A stretch of 64,000 nucleotides of DNA from Motiliproteus coralliicola (GTDB taxonomy: Bacteria > Pseudomonadota > Gammaproteobacteria > Pseudomonadales > Balneatricaceae), in the NCBI RefSeq assembly GCF_003345655.1, contig NZ_QQOH01000002.1, forward strand, positions 310,001 through 374,000, given 5' to 3'. Position numbers and translations under genes: made by a program. Of this stretch, positions 52,852-63,134 are shown one piece after another. Position 1 is the first letter of the stretch. Each line of letters opens with the position of its first letter. A model generated the notes under the pieces. It was not told where the DNA came from. It was given only the letters and a program-made list of their open reading frames with translations, and searched no databases.

Positions 52852-52921
52852 CTCTGCTCCTGAGTGGCAAGTAGGTGTTGCCGGCTGGCTGTCAGGCGTT
52901 AGCCACGCCATGATTAAGTCG

Positions 52922-55900
52922 TCAAATGGGGATGCCCGATGCCAACTGCACCTGGTTGCGTCCCATCTTCTTAGCCTGATAAAGGGCGATATCCGCTTCT
53001 CTGAGCAGATGCTCGACACAGGCGCTCGCTGTCGGAATCAGGGTCGCGGCCCCGGCACTCACGGTAACGACGTCGCCAACGCTGGAGTGGGCATGTTCGA
53101 TCGCCATCTCCTCGACCTCACGACGAATCTTTTCCGCCACCTGGATCACGCCGTCGAGGTCGGTATTGGGCAGAATCAGCATGAACTCCTCACCGCCGTA
53201 ACGCGCGACCATATCGGCGGGTCGCAGCAGCTGAGCTTTGATGAGTTGAGCCACCGCGACCAGGCTGTCGTCTCCCGCCTGGTGACCGTAGTTGTCGTTG
53301 TAGGCCTTGAAGTGATCCACATCCAGCATGATCACCGACAGCGGCTGTTTCTCACGCCTTAGCCGCGTCCACACGTCGGCCAGGTAGATGTCGCCGCGGC
53401 GTCGGTTGGCGACACCGGTCAAGCCGTCACGATCGGCAAGCCCCTGAAGCTCTTCATTGAGCTGCTCCAGTCGGGCGGTTCTTTCAACCACCTTCTGCTC
53501 CAGCGTGCGGGAGTAGTCCTGGACCTGTTCATAAAGGCGTGAATTTTCGATCGCGACCGATGCCTGGGCCGCCAGCAGGCGAATAACCTCTACCCGGTCT
53601 TCGGTGAAGACCCGGCTGGCCAGGTTGTTCTCCATATACAGGGCGCCCTCGAAGCGCTCTCGTCGAATGGGAACGCAGAGCACGGAGACCGGCTTGAACA
53701 GGCTCACATAAGGATCCTGAATGAAGTCTCCCTCGGTGCCGGCGTCATGGAGTACGATCGCCTCATCACTGTGCAGAACCCGACTGATCAGGGTCATCGG
53801 CAGCGGAATCTTGCCGCCATCGACATGGTTGACCAGCGAATAGGCGGGAACTGCGAGTTCGGGCCGCCCCGCCTCCGGAAGTTTGGCGGCTTCCACCATC
53901 AGTTGTCCGGCATCGCGAACCACCAGGCAGCCCCACTGCCCACCGGCGTTTTCCAGCAGGATACCCATGGTGGTTTTGAGTAGCCGTTCCAGCACCATCT
54001 CACCGGAGATTTCCCGGGACGCCTTCATCACGGAGGACAGATCGATATCCCGGGCTTGTCCGAGGTTATCGGCACTATGGGTCCCTACCAGCAGTTCTCG
54101 TAATACCGGGAATTCCTGCTGCAGCAGGTCGACCTTGCGGTGGGCACCCCAGCGGTCATAGAGTCGATGGGCGCCTCGCAGGTAGCCTTCAGCGGAGCGG
54201 TTTCGACCGCGGGACAACAGGAGTCGCGCCGCTCGCTCGCAGGCGGTCGCTTCGTCGCGCAGAAAGCCGCTCTGCTGAGCCGCATCGATGGCGGCATCAT
54301 AGGTTTCCATAGCCGTCGCGTGGTCGCCATCGAGGCGCTGTAACTCCGCCTCCATCAATAGCTGCAGGTGGCGGAAGTTCGCTTCACAGTTGTTGGCCCA
54401 GCGCCGCATGCGATCAAGATCACGTTCGAGGCGCTTGCGGGTCCGGGTCTGCTCTTCCGCAGCCATGTTCGGATACTGGGTCACCAGTGTCAGGAACGCG
54501 ACGATATAAAAACGCACCAGTTGCGGCAGCGACATGGCGGACTTCATCAAGCCATCCTGAACCCGTACATGCTCGAGGGCTCGGTCGTAATCGCCGTAGA
54601 GCAGACAGATTTCAGCGCTGTAAATATGGTAGTTGGCGATGCCGGTCATGAACTGGCGCTGACGCATCCCCTCCAGGCACTGGGCTTCGTCGAAATCATC
54701 GTCGCTGAGGCTGAATGGGGAGTGGGTTAAGCCAAGCAGGTTGCGCTGTAACTGATAAAACAGCATGCCGGAATCGAGTGAGTCCTGATAGGCACACTCA
54801 CGCACAATCTCCAGATTCTCGGCGTGCAATCGGTGGGCCGTTTCCAGATCCATCGACGGGTCCCAGATCACACAATCCTGGGCACTGTAGGCCAGGTAGA
54901 GCAGGTCGCCCGACTGGTAGCCCGCTTCGATACCTTTGCGGAACCAGCTCGTCAGACTCGACCAGTGATTGCTCCAATGGTGCACAAACATGGCGTGGAC
55001 ATAGATCATCCGGGCTCGCAGGGTGAGGTCATCGTGGTGTTCGCTGATGGCCAGACCGACGCTGGAGTATTGATAGCCCAGCGCGGGGTCGTCCAGCTCA
55101 CCGCATAACAGCATCCCATAGGAGGCATAGGCAAAAGCCGACTCGGGGCAGTTGCCGTGGCGTAGCGACAGGTTGACCGACTTCAACACCAGATAGGGGA
55201 ACAGGTTGCCGCTGCCGGAAAGGAAGGCTGCGGCAAAAATTTCCATTAGCAGACGCATCGCGCTCAGGGTGTCAGGGTCCTCCACCGGAGCCGCATTGAC
55301 CAGATCGGATATCGTTCGGCCAGCTAGGTTTTCCAGCACCAGCTGACGTTCCCGGGCAATATCTTCCGCTGTCGGCTGCTCGGAAAATTCGACCCCCAGC
55401 AGTGCCAAGCCCTGAATCGCCGACAGGATCGAGTCCTCCATACGGCCCAAGGTGGCGTACTGGCGTGTCCGCGTGGCCAGAATATCGCTGCGCTGCTGAT
55501 CGGAGTCGGCGTGTTCCAGCATCAGCTCGGTCCAGCGTTCGGCCTCCTCGGTGCGTCCTGTCAGATAGGCGCATTGCTGTGTCTCCGAGGCCAGCGTCTG
55601 CATCAACGCCGGGGCTTCCTGCCAGGGGCTGGCAGGCAGTAATTCAGCGGCGATCTTGAGATAGTTCAGCGCCGACTCATAGGCTGCCGAATGCTTGGCG
55701 CGGATACCCGCACCCAGGTTCATTTCGGCCAGACGCAACCGCTCAGTCGCCACGTCGATCAGGCTGCGTCCTTCGTTGAGGTGACCGACGATGTCGATCA
55801 GACGATCCTCAGGTACGCGGTCGCCTGCATGTTGCAGCATCAAACGCCCAACGGAGAGGTGAACCTGCTGCAGCTGCCGGGCGTCGATCAGCGCGTAGGC

Positions 55901-58003
55901 GGCCTGCTGAACGCGGTCATGTTGAAAGCGGTAACTGGGGTTGAACCCCAATGATTCGACTTTTTCATCCTCCAGGCTTTCGCTGACCAGGCGATAATCG
56001 CTATGTAGCGGCACGACCGTGTGCTGTTTGAGGGCCGGTAGCAGCGCTGCCGCGGTATCCGAAAGGGATCGATCGTAAATGACGGCGAGGGTGCGCAGAT
56101 CGAAGGTGTTGCCGATGCAGGCGGCCAACTGCAGTACGTCCTGGGTTTGAGGCTCAAAGCGGCGCAGATTGCCCAGCATAAATTCGACCACATTGCTGCT
56201 CACACCCGACCAGCGAACCGCATCAAGATCCCAGCTCCAGCTACCACTGCCGAGATCCGGGGAGATCACGCCCTCTTTATGCAGCTGGCGCAATAACTCG
56301 GTGGTAAAGAAAGGGTTGCCCTGCGCCTTGTCAAAAATCATCTCGCTGAGCGGTCGAGCCTCTTCCAAGTCCCGGCTCACCGCATCGGCGACCAGATGGG
56401 CCACCGATTCTCGATCCAGCACCCCGATGGGCAGCTGGCGGATCTGGCTGTTGACCTGCAGGTCATCCAGCAGCAGACGTAGGGGGTGGCCGACACCGAT
56501 CTCGTTACTTCGATAGGCACCGATCAACAGCAGGTGGCTCAGTTCTCTTGACGTCACCAGCCGGCGCAGCAGCTCCAACGTGGGTACATCACTCCACTGC
56601 AGGTCATCGATAAACAGCACCACCGGGTGACCTTCGCCGGCAAAGACCCGCAGGAACGCGATCAACAGGATATGAAGACGATTGCGCGCCTCCGCCGGTG
56701 GCAGCTCCGGCACGGTGGGTTGATCGCCGATAATCAGCGCCAGCTCGGGGACTAAGTCCACCACCAGGGCGGCATTGGGTGACAGTGCCTCCAGCAGCCG
56801 CCGGCGCCAGTCGGCCAGGCTCTCCTCCGGTTCCGCCAGAACCTGCTGGACCAGCCCCCGGAAGGCTTTGGCCAGGGGAGTGTACGCCTCGGCCTGTTGA
56901 AATTGGTCGAACTTGCCTTGGACTAGAAACCCTTTCTCATGAACCAGAGGACGATCCATCTCGTTCACCAGTGCCGACTTGCCGACTCCGGAATGACCAT
57001 GAACCAGGCAGAACTCCGAGCGCCCGGCCACCACGGCTTCGAACAATTGGTGCAGCTCGTTGAGCTCCGATTCACGACCGTAGAGGCCTTGGGGCACCAA
57101 GAACTTCTGGACCACATCCCGCTGACCCAGCGGGAAGGGTTCGAGCTCCTTACCGGCGGCCAGTCGGTCGGCACAGTACTCAAGGTCGTGGATAAGGCCT
57201 TCAGCGCTCTGATAGCGGGCCTCGGGGCTTTTCTCCAGCAGCTTGAGGATGATCGCTGACAAGGCCTCGGGCACGTCCGGACAGAGCTGGTTCGGGGCCG
57301 GCGGCAGGCGGCTGATATGGCTATGGACCCACTCCAGCAGATTGTCCGCCTGGAACGGCAACCGTCCGGTCAGCAGCTCGAACAACAGAATTCCGAGTGA
57401 GTAATAATCCGATCGGTAGTCCAGATCCCGGTTCATCCGTCCGGTTTGCTCCGGCGAGATATAGGGCAGGGGGCCCTCCAGGCGCCGCGACATCTGTACC
57501 GCCTGGCGCTCCTGATCCAATTCGGAAGCGATGCCAAATCCTGCCAGCGCGATTGAGCTGTCGTCGGGATCATAAAGCACATGTTCGGGCATCAAGGCCT
57601 TATGCACGAAGTCATGGGCATGGATTCCGCCCAGGGCGCGCACTATCAATAGCGCGATCTCTAAACATTCGAGCGGCGGCAGGGCGCCGCTTGGGATACC
57701 GGCAAGGCGGGATCTGAGGGATTGTTCGAACGGTTCACCGATCAGGGCCAGATTGCCGCTGCCATGGGGCAGCACGGCGTAGACCTTGCGGACCCCCTCG
57801 ACCTCAACCAGGCGTTGTGCGATGCCCCCTTCACGCCGAATCCTGGCCACCTGCTGTCGATCCGGGTATTCAGCATCCAGGGTCTCTATCGTGACGGCCC
57901 TGTTATCGGCACGGCGCCTTGCCCGATAAGCGACCCGTCCGTCGGCGCGCCACAGCAACGATTCGAGTTTGTAACCGGGAAGTCTGGGGCCCAAGTACGG
58001 CAT
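52922..58003 (-). CDS. Giant pseudokinase-ATPase-GAF-GGDEF signalling protein
   Basis: The 1693-aa protein (ATG 58003; TTG 58015 also possible) has a Ser/Thr-kinase-like domain (~10-280), an AAA-type ATPase (~310-600) with Walker A Gly-His-Ser-Gly-Val-Gly-Lys-Ser (336-343) and Walker B Leu-Phe-Ile-Asp-Asp near 467, a long helical/TPR-like region, a GAF domain (~1345-1490) and a GGDEF domain. The kinase has lost the VAIK Lys (Glu40), the HRD Asp (Ala136) and the DFG Asp (Gly155), so it should be a pseudokinase. The cyclase has Gly-Gly-Glu-Glu-Phe at 1603-1607 with an Arg-x-x-Asp I-site. Most relatives have a histidine-kinase output instead. No membrane helix is evident. It likely links a bound signal to c-di-GMP. 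Confidence 0.88.
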   Translation of the reverse strand: MPYLGPRLPGYKLESLLWRADGRVAYRARRRADNRAVTIETLDAEYPDRQQVARIRREGGIAQRLVEVEGVRKVYAVLPHGSGNLALIGEPFEQSLRSRLAGIPSGALPPLECLEIALLIVRALGGIHAHDFVHKALMPEHVLYDPDDSSIALAGFGIASELDQERQAVQMSRRLEGPLPYISPEQTGRMNRDLDYRSDYYSLGILLFELLTGRLPFQADNLLEWVHSHISRLPPAPNQLCPDVPEALSAIILKLLEKSPEARYQSAEGLIHDLEYCADRLAAGKELEPFPLGQRDVVQKFLVPQGLYGRESELNELHQLFEAVVAGRSEFCLVHGHSGVGKSALVNEMDRPLVHEKGFLVQGKFDQFQQAEAYTPLAKAFRGLVQQVLAEPEESLADWRRRLLEALSPNAALVVDLVPELALIIGDQPTVPELPPAEARNRLHILLIAFLRVFAGEGHPVVLFIDDLQWSDVPTLELLRRLVTSRELSHLLLIGAYRSNEIGVGHPLRLLLDDLQVNSQIRQLPIGVLDRESVAHLVADAVSRDLEEARPLSEMIFDKAQGNPFFTTELLRQLHKEGVISPDLGSGSWSWDLDAVRWSGVSSNVVEFMLGNLRRFEPQTQDVLQLAACIGNTFDLRTLAVIYDRSLSDTAAALLPALKQHTVVPLHSDYRLVSESLEDEKVESLGFNPSYRFQHDRVQQAAYALIDARQLQQVHLSVGRLMLQHAGDRVPEDRLIDIVGHLNEGRSLIDVATERLRLAEMNLGAGIRAKHSAAYESALNYLKIAAELLPASPWQEAPALMQTLASETQQCAYLTGRTEEAERWTELMLEHADSDQQRSDILATRTRQYATLGRMEDSILSAIQGLALLGVEFSEQPTAEDIARERQLVLENLAGRTISDLVNAAPVEDPDTLSAMRLLMEIFAAAFLSGSGNLFPYLVLKSVNLSLRHGNCPESAFAYASYGMLLCGELDDPALGYQYSSVGLAISEHHDDLTLRARMIYVHAMFVHHWSNHWSSLTSWFRKGIEAGYQSGDLLYLAYSAQDCVIWDPSMDLETAHRLHAENLEIVRECAYQDSLDSGMLFYQLQRNLLGLTHSPFSLSDDDFDEAQCLEGMRQRQFMTGIANYHIYSAEICLLYGDYDRALEHVRVQDGLMKSAMSLPQLVRFYIVAFLTLVTQYPNMAAEEQTRTRKRLERDLDRMRRWANNCEANFRHLQLLMEAELQRLDGDHATAMETYDAAIDAAQQSGFLRDEATACERAARLLLSRGRNRSAEGYLRGAHRLYDRWGAHRKVDLLQQEFPVLRELLVGTHSADNLGQARDIDLSSVMKASREISGEMVLERLLKTTMGILLENAGGQWGCLVVRDAGQLMVEAAKLPEAGRPELAVPAYSLVNHVDGGKIPLPMTLISRVLHSDEAIVLHDAGTEGDFIQDPYVSLFKPVSVLCVPIRRERFEGALYMENNLASRVFTEDRVEVIRLLAAQASVAIENSRLYEQVQDYSRTLEQKVVERTARLEQLNEELQGLADRDGLTGVANRRRGDIYLADVWTRLRREKQPLSVIMLDVDHFKAYNDNYGHQAGDDSLVAVAQLIKAQLLRPADMVARYGGEEFMLILPNTDLDGVIQVAEKIRREVEEMAIEHAHSSVGDVVTVSAGAATLIPTASACVEHLLREADIALYQAKKMGRNQVQLASGIPI

Positions 58004-58026
58004 CTCTGGTCTCAAAAAATATCGCC

Positions 58027-58743
58027 TTAGATGCCGAACATGCGCTCGAACGTGGCGCTGTAATCCTCCTGCGCGCTATCACGCAGGGGCTCGCCATGAC
58101 CGCAAAGGGCGTGATTAAACGACAGTTCCTTGAGGCGGCTGAAATCATCGCCCTCAGGAGCGGCGGCCTGAACCCACACCGGTCCCAGATTAGCCGGGGT
58201 AAAGAAGCCCATCTGCTGCATAATCTCTTTCGATGAGTCAGAGAAGTGTTCATCCGGAGCGAGCCAGTTCTGCAACGCGTCGCAGGCAATCAGAATACCT
58301 CCTGCCCGGTCTAGGCGGATGATGCCTTCGGGCATCTTAGTGGTACGGAATTCGAACAGGGACGCATCGGAGATTGGATGCGGGCCCGCTTCAGTCAGGG
58401 TACGGCTGACCGGCAGCCCCGTGTCATGCTCAACTCCAGGCAACGCCCAGTATTCGGCGTCGTAGCGGTCTACATAGAAGGGATCATCACGCCCGTGCAG
58501 CGCACCAAGGCGGACCACATCGGTGACCTTTCCCAGCCGATCGAGTTCTGCCAATCCCTGTTCGTCCAAGCGCACACTGTTGATGATAATCAGACGATCA
58601 TCATCGCGTACCACGGTCATGTTACGGCTGAATTTCCAATCCATCCCTTGAAGAACGGTCTCCATCGCGCCGGTGACAAAGAAGACGTTAGGAAAGACCT
58701 CTTCAAGAGAACCATGGGGAAGTGCCGGGGGAAACTGATCCAT
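58027..58743 (-). CDS. Metallo-beta-lactamase-fold-like protein lacking the zinc motif
   Basis: The 238-aa protein (ATG 58743; GTG 58758 would overlap the upstream stop) shows the secondary-structure rhythm of MBL hydrolases: Met-Thr-Val-Val-Arg...Leu-Ile-Ile-Ile-Asn-Ser near residue 45, and Leu-Gly-Ala-Leu-His-Gly-Arg-Asp near 80 where His-x-His-x-Asp-His is expected. Val-Trp...Gly-His-Gly-Glu-Pro-Leu is near the C-terminus. The canonical zinc ligands are mostly absent, resembling the DUF4336-type group. It sits between the GGCT-like gene (12 bases away) and the giant signalling gene (23 bases away), so all three are probably co-transcribed. Confidence 0.65.
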   Translation of the reverse strand: MDQFPPALPHGSLEEVFPNVFFVTGAMETVLQGMDWKFSRNMTVVRDDDRLIIINSVRLDEQGLAELDRLGKVTDVVRLGALHGRDDPFYVDRYDAEYWALPGVEHDTGLPVSRTLTEAGPHPISDASLFEFRTTKMPEGIIRLDRAGGILIACDALQNWLAPDEHFSDSSKEIMQQMGFFTPANLGPVWVQAAAPEGDDFSRLKELSFNHALCGHGEPLRDSAQEDYSATFERMFGI

Positions 58744-58754
58744 TACTGCGTTTC

Positions 58755-59549
58755 TCACTCTGGGTTATAGTCAAAAACACCGACGTAGCGGTATTCCTTG
58801 GCGTACTCGTTAAGGTAACTGTTCAAGTAATCCAGCTGGGCTTCGTTGAGTCGGCCCTGGCGAATATCTTCCATCGACTCACGGCCAGTGCTGCTGTCCA
58901 ACCGCTTGATATGAAACAGTGTCATATCTCGCCCACCAAAAAAACTCTTTAAGTATTCATGTAAGGGGCGGGCGCCTGACATATCGAAAACCGCGCCGTG
59001 AAGGGCCGTATAGAGCGGGTATTGGGCCAGGGATTTCGAGTTAAAGACGGGGTGGGTGCCTTGGGGCGGTCTGAAGGCGGGGTAGGCGTCGGGCCGGTGG
59101 ATCGGGTGGGTCTCCAGTTTGCTGACGTAGCCGGGGTCCAGTCCAATATGGCGCGCACCGTCCACCAGGATGTTCAGATAGCGACGGGTCGGCAAGCGGC
59201 TGTCATCGATAAACTCCGGCATCCCGACATAGGTCAGCGCGCTGTAGGTCTTACCGTCCGCTTCCACTTCGACACCGATGCGCTCGTAACCATGGCCACA
59301 GGCTTCGGTGGCATCGAGAGGGGCAAGCGACTCGTCCGGGCAGTCGAACAGTACCCCCATGACCTTCGCCTCTGGGTCATCGCAACGCTCAATATTGCCG
59401 ACTCCGCCTTCATGGCGAAAGAAGTGTTGAACGTTGAAGCGTAGGCGCCAGCCATGTAACACCGCACGCCGGGCCGTCAACGGCTCTACCCCCTTGGCGC
59501 GCAGCGAGATCATGTTCATATTGGAACCAAAGCCAAAATAGCGAAACAT
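58755..59549 (-). CDS. Gamma-glutamylcyclotransferase-like protein with a cytochrome-b5-like C-terminus
   Basis: The 264-aa protein (ATG 59549; GTG 59564 possible) opens with Tyr-Phe-Gly-Phe-Gly-Ser-Asn-Met (4-11), the substrate-binding loop of GGCT proteins, and keeps the catalytic Glu in Leu-Asp-Ala-Thr-Glu-Ala (Glu82). After residue 170 a second part reads Pro-Leu-Tyr-Thr-Ala-Leu-His-Gly-Ala-Val-Phe-Asp-Met-Ser and Phe-Phe-Gly-Gly-Arg-Asp-Met-Thr-Leu-Phe, which resembles the core of cytochrome-b5/MAPR-type haem or steroid-binding domains. The fusion reading is an inference. First gene of the minus-strand group. Confidence 0.7.
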   Translation of the reverse strand: MFRYFGFGSNMNMISLRAKGVEPLTARRAVLHGWRLRFNVQHFFRHEGGVGNIERCDDPEAKVMGVLFDCPDESLAPLDATEACGHGYERIGVEVEADGKTYSALTYVGMPEFIDDSRLPTRRYLNILVDGARHIGLDPGYVSKLETHPIHRPDAYPAFRPPQGTHPVFNSKSLAQYPLYTALHGAVFDMSGARPLHEYLKSFFGGRDMTLFHIKRLDSSTGRESMEDIRQGRLNEAQLDYLNSYLNEYAKEYRYVGVFDYNPE

Positions 59550-59771
59550 GTCGGTTTCAACCACCGTCTAGCGGAATTCTGTAGAGCTCAGCAAGACTGC
59601 ACTGAGTGGATACATAAACCCTTAACCATACAGGGATATACCCTGAAATCAACAGGTTGGGAAAACGATCGTTTGAATTTGTGATCGTGTCAACGAGGAG
59701 CCTACCTTGGTCGCCCCACAGATCTGATACAATCCGCCCAATCTATTGAATAACAAGAAGAGTTCAGTTTG

Positions 59772-60791
59772 ATGATGGAAGCAAAAAATCAGCAGGGAAG
59801 CCCGGTGGATTGGTGGTTTATCTATAAAACGCCGACCCGCACAGGAACCCAAGATAACCGCGGTTTCGATTTCTTCTACTTCGACCCGGATGCTGCCAAG
59901 CTGACACTCTCACCCGTCGGATTGGATCAGGATAACCAGGCCCTCCAACACAGCCTGAAAGCGATTTTCGGTGCCCCGGAAAGCGCAGGTTACCTGGTCT
60001 ACAACGACGAGCATACGGATAAGCAAAGCAACAAGTCGGAGAAGGGCCACTGCAAGGGCATTCTGGCCTTCGACAAGCCCAGTGATTCGGCACTGTTTCT
60101 GCTCCACTCCACACCCCGATTTCCTGCCGATAATGAGTGTCTTCTTCCCGATGATGAAGAACTTTATGGTCAGACCTTTATCTGTATCACGCTGCCCGAT
60201 TATCAAACGGCCAACCGTATCGCCGAGCAGATGCTGACCCAGCAAAATCCGCAGGTGCTGACAGAAAGTTCGAAGCTCCCCAGCGGATTAGGCGATGACG
60301 AACCTCTTTCACGGCTGTTTCATGGGATCGGTATTCAGGAATCCAGGCAGCCCTCGACTCTGGAATTTAAATCCAAAGCGGGTAAGGCATTCCAGCTTAT
60401 CGCCAAGAGCAGAAAGTGGGGTGAGGATTTCTGGTTGGACCTGGTGGCACCGAGCTTGAAGACCGATCTGGTGGTTGAGACCTGGCGACGGGGAGCGGTC
60501 ACTCCGATGCAGGATCATCGCTCGGCTGAATTTGACGAAGACCTGCTCCGTCTGCGACTCCAGGCCGAATCCTCGCCAACCTACGAATGGCTCTACACCA
60601 AGGACCATGCCAAATGGGCAGTCGCCCTGAAAAACCAGGAAAATACCCAGCCTTGGGTCTGCGTTGCCGACCTTAACCGCATGGTGTCCCAAGAGAAACG
60701 TGGCGGTGGAAGCCTGTGCTTTCAAGAACCCCAACTCTGGCAAGCCTTACGCGATGCGGAAGAGAAAATTCACGCCCTGGCATCATCCTGA
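59772..60791 (+). CDS. DNase II-like endonuclease
   Basis: The 339-aa protein (ATG 59772 behind AAGAAGAG) resembles DNase II, best known from animal lysosomes. Marks are Asp-Trp-Trp-Phe-Ile-Tyr-Lys near 13-19, Tyr-Asn-Asp-Glu near 77, Gly-His-Cys-Lys-Gly (His93/Lys95), Gly-Gln-Thr-Phe-Ile-Cys near 133, and Lys-Asp-His-Ala-Lys-Trp-Ala-Val near 277-284 (His279/Lys281). The two His-x-Lys motifs are the phospholipase-D-like catalytic pairs of the family. No signal peptide is visible. If active it would cut DNA without metals, optimally at low pH, leaving 3'-phosphates. The gene is divergent from the GGCT group and ends at a strong hairpin. Confidence 0.82.
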   Translation: MMEAKNQQGSPVDWWFIYKTPTRTGTQDNRGFDFFYFDPDAAKLTLSPVGLDQDNQALQHSLKAIFGAPESAGYLVYNDEHTDKQSNKSEKGHCKGILAFDKPSDSALFLLHSTPRFPADNECLLPDDEELYGQTFICITLPDYQTANRIAEQMLTQQNPQVLTESSKLPSGLGDDEPLSRLFHGIGIQESRQPSTLEFKSKAGKAFQLIAKSRKWGEDFWLDLVAPSLKTDLVVETWRRGAVTPMQDHRSAEFDEDLLRLRLQAESSPTYEWLYTKDHAKWAVALKNQENTQPWVCVADLNRMVSQEKRGGGSLCFQEPQLWQALRDAEEKIHALASS

Positions 60792-60794
60792 GCT

Positions 60795-60823
60795 GCTCCC
60801 TTCTCGTGGGAGAAGGGAGCTTG
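60795..60823 (+). terminator. Hairpin terminator after the DNase II-like gene
   Basis: gctcccttctc pairs perfectly with gagaagggagc around a GTGG loop. The stem starts 4 bases past the stop codon, with only tt after it, and lies between convergent genes, so it may end transcription from one or both sides. Confidence 0.65.
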
Positions 60824-60882
60824 CCGGATAGTGGGACTATCCCGCGCTCTATCTGAACCCTGAGATCAATCCAGCGACCAAT

Positions 60883-63126
60883 TTAGCTACCATCCTGCTT
60901 GTTGGGGAATGACTTGTCATAGGGTGGGGTTAAGGTCGGTGCCTCCTTTCTCGGCTCCGAGGCCTGCAGCACCGCTTCGAAAGAGGGCGCGGCGTCCATC
61001 CGATCGCCGAGGCCCCACAGAGGCTTAGGCACACCGAACCATTGCAGCAGCGTGGCCGCGAAGGAGGTGGAATCGAACGGGGTCTCCCCCTCGGCCCTGA
61101 ACACGGATTGCTCCTTAATCCAGGGTGAGACCATGATGGTTGGCACCCGCGGTCCCATCAGATCGTACGCAAAGCCATTGTTGAGATCGTTGGGCCAGGG
61201 CTTCCTGGCATAGGGCGGAGCGACATGGTCGTAGAGGCCGTTGTTCTTGTCGAAGGTGATGATCAGCAGCGTCTCATCCCAGCCGGGACCGTTCTTGACT
61301 GCTTCGTAGATCTCGTTGAGCATCTTTTCGGCCGGCACCAGATCGGCGCCCGGGTGGTATGAGGTGGCGCCGGACGGGGCAATCCATGTCGGTTCCAGAT
61401 AGCTGAAAGCCGGCAGCTCGCCAGCAGCGGCGTCTTGTTTAAACTGATCGATATTCGCCATAAAGTCAGACGGGCTCTCATCGACCGAGGGGATCTGACC
61501 TTTGAGATAGAGTTGATAGGTAAATATCTGCTTTTCCCAAATGATGGCGTTGTAGATCTTCCAATCGGTGATGCCGTGGCTCCAGAGGACCTTCCAGACG
61601 GATTGGCGATGGGGGAACTTGGGCCAGTACTCGTAGGCGTTGCCCCCTTCCCAGGTGCCGAGTTTGTTAAAGGCGGAGCCGGTTACCGAAAACGCCCGGT
61701 TGACGTCGGTGCCGCCGGGGATGGAGCAGAACCAGCGGTCAGACACAGCAAAATTACGCGCCAGTCCATTCAGTATCGGTAACTGCTCGGGGCTGAAAGA
61801 CTCCATCACCTGAGCATTGGCGTTGTTGAGGATGAACCCTCCCATATCCGGGGTGGCACGCCCCCAGTATCCGGGAGACTCGGCAAACATCTGCTGCAGG
61901 TTGTCGGTGGTATCGTGGAAAGGGTCCTGATCCACCGCGATCAGATCCCAGTCGTTGCTGAGCTTGCCTCCTTTGAATTGACTGACATGGACTGGTTTAT
62001 CGCCGTCTAGATTGAAATGGTCCAGGCTCGCCCCATCGAACGGCGTCTGCGAACCGATGTAATGGCAGCCCTCATCGCCATTCTCGTAAAGCCAGCCACA
62101 GACATTGTCGAACGAACGGCTTTCGAGCATGTAGTAGACCACGTGCTTGATCTTCGAACGCATAAAGTCGATGGTGCCCGGCGTTTCCGCCCTGTCGGCT
62201 TGGGCCGGGATCTGCGCCTGGAATCCGGTCAGCATCGAATCCGCTCCGATGCCTGAAGGTAACTGGCCCTGACGCACCGGACCGATCAGCACCTGGGCAT
62301 CGTGGGGATCAAACTTCCATAACCGGTAGTCACCTTTCTCGGAATCCCACTCCAGCAGGTGATCACCAAGCGCGGTCAGCTCTCGGGTTGGATCGATCTT
62401 GTCCCAGCGGCCCTGCTGCACGGCGGGTAGCGCAAGGGGCGGATGCATCTGCGGGTCGAAGCTCCAGAGTCGGAATTCCTGGCCATCCGGTAGTCGGTCC
62501 AGCACATAGTTACCGATGGGGATCAGCGTATGTCCCTGCTTGATCAGCGGGAAGCCGCCTTGGCCGGAATAGGGGAAGGGCAGGGGATCGGCATGGCCCG
62601 GGGCGGTAGGCTTGGGATCAAAATTCCATAATTCGAAGGTTCCACGCCCTTTGGCCGGGATCATATTCAGCACAAAACTGGCCATCGGGGTGAGGTCGAG
62701 ATGCTGATCCTCATTCGGATTAGTGCTGTAGTGATCGCGGTAATGGCCCCAAAACTTGCTCTTCTTCCAGAATCCTCTCTGGATTACCGGGCCATTCAAC
62801 GGGTCTTGGCTGTTGGGATGAAACTCAGATAGGGCAAAACGATAACCGGGCTCATTGTCCTGATGATCAAGGGGGCTCCACTGCAGCAGGTAGCCACCGA
62901 TCTGTGCGATTCGATAAGAAGCATCGAAGCAGGTGTTTGCACCTAACTGAACCGGGGTGAATAGTTCGTCGCTGTTGAGGTCGAACCGATAAAGGCTATA
63001 GGAAGGGTTTTGTTTATTGCGTGAAATCAGATAATTATTTGTAGATGCCGTTTGTGACTTCATCATATTAGATAATCTCGGTTTATTTGTATTCTTATAA
63101 AATCGGCTTGGCCTTTCTCGATACAT
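60883..63126 (-). CDS. Phosphoesterase (phospholipase C/AcpA family) with N-terminal repeats
   Basis: The 747-aa protein has a PF04185-type phosphoesterase domain from about residue 320 onward and about five degenerate repeats (~40-310) of the type Leu-Trp-x-Phe-Asp-Pro...Pro-x-x-x-Gly, probably beta-propeller-like. Relative to family consensus Met-(Met/Leu)-Glu-Asn-Arg-Ser-Phe-Asp, residues 333-340 read Met-Leu-Glu-Ser-Arg-Ser-Phe-Asp, and the late Phe-Asp-(Asp/Glu)-x-Gly-Gly-x-Tyr-Asp-His reads Phe-Asp-Lys-Asn-Asn-Gly-Leu-Tyr-Asp-His (625-634). Two metal-site positions thus differ, while the nucleophile-region Thr473 is kept. No signal peptide is evident. ATG 63066 is an alternative start. 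It follows a small membrane gene by 8 bases. Confidence 0.85.
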   Translation of the reverse strand: MYRERPSRFYKNTNKPRLSNMMKSQTASTNNYLISRNKQNPSYSLYRFDLNSDELFTPVQLGANTCFDASYRIAQIGGYLLQWSPLDHQDNEPGYRFALSEFHPNSQDPLNGPVIQRGFWKKSKFWGHYRDHYSTNPNEDQHLDLTPMASFVLNMIPAKGRGTFELWNFDPKPTAPGHADPLPFPYSGQGGFPLIKQGHTLIPIGNYVLDRLPDGQEFRLWSFDPQMHPPLALPAVQQGRWDKIDPTRELTALGDHLLEWDSEKGDYRLWKFDPHDAQVLIGPVRQGQLPSGIGADSMLTGFQAQIPAQADRAETPGTIDFMRSKIKHVVYYMLESRSFDNVCGWLYENGDEGCHYIGSQTPFDGASLDHFNLDGDKPVHVSQFKGGKLSNDWDLIAVDQDPFHDTTDNLQQMFAESPGYWGRATPDMGGFILNNANAQVMESFSPEQLPILNGLARNFAVSDRWFCSIPGGTDVNRAFSVTGSAFNKLGTWEGGNAYEYWPKFPHRQSVWKVLWSHGITDWKIYNAIIWEKQIFTYQLYLKGQIPSVDESPSDFMANIDQFKQDAAAGELPAFSYLEPTWIAPSGATSYHPGADLVPAEKMLNEIYEAVKNGPGWDETLLIITFDKNNGLYDHVAPPYARKPWPNDLNNGFAYDLMGPRVPTIMVSPWIKEQSVFRAEGETPFDSTSFAATLLQWFGVPKPLWGLGDRMDAAPSFEAVLQASEPRKEAPTLTPPYDKSFPNKQDGS

Positions 63127-63134
63127 CTAATTGA

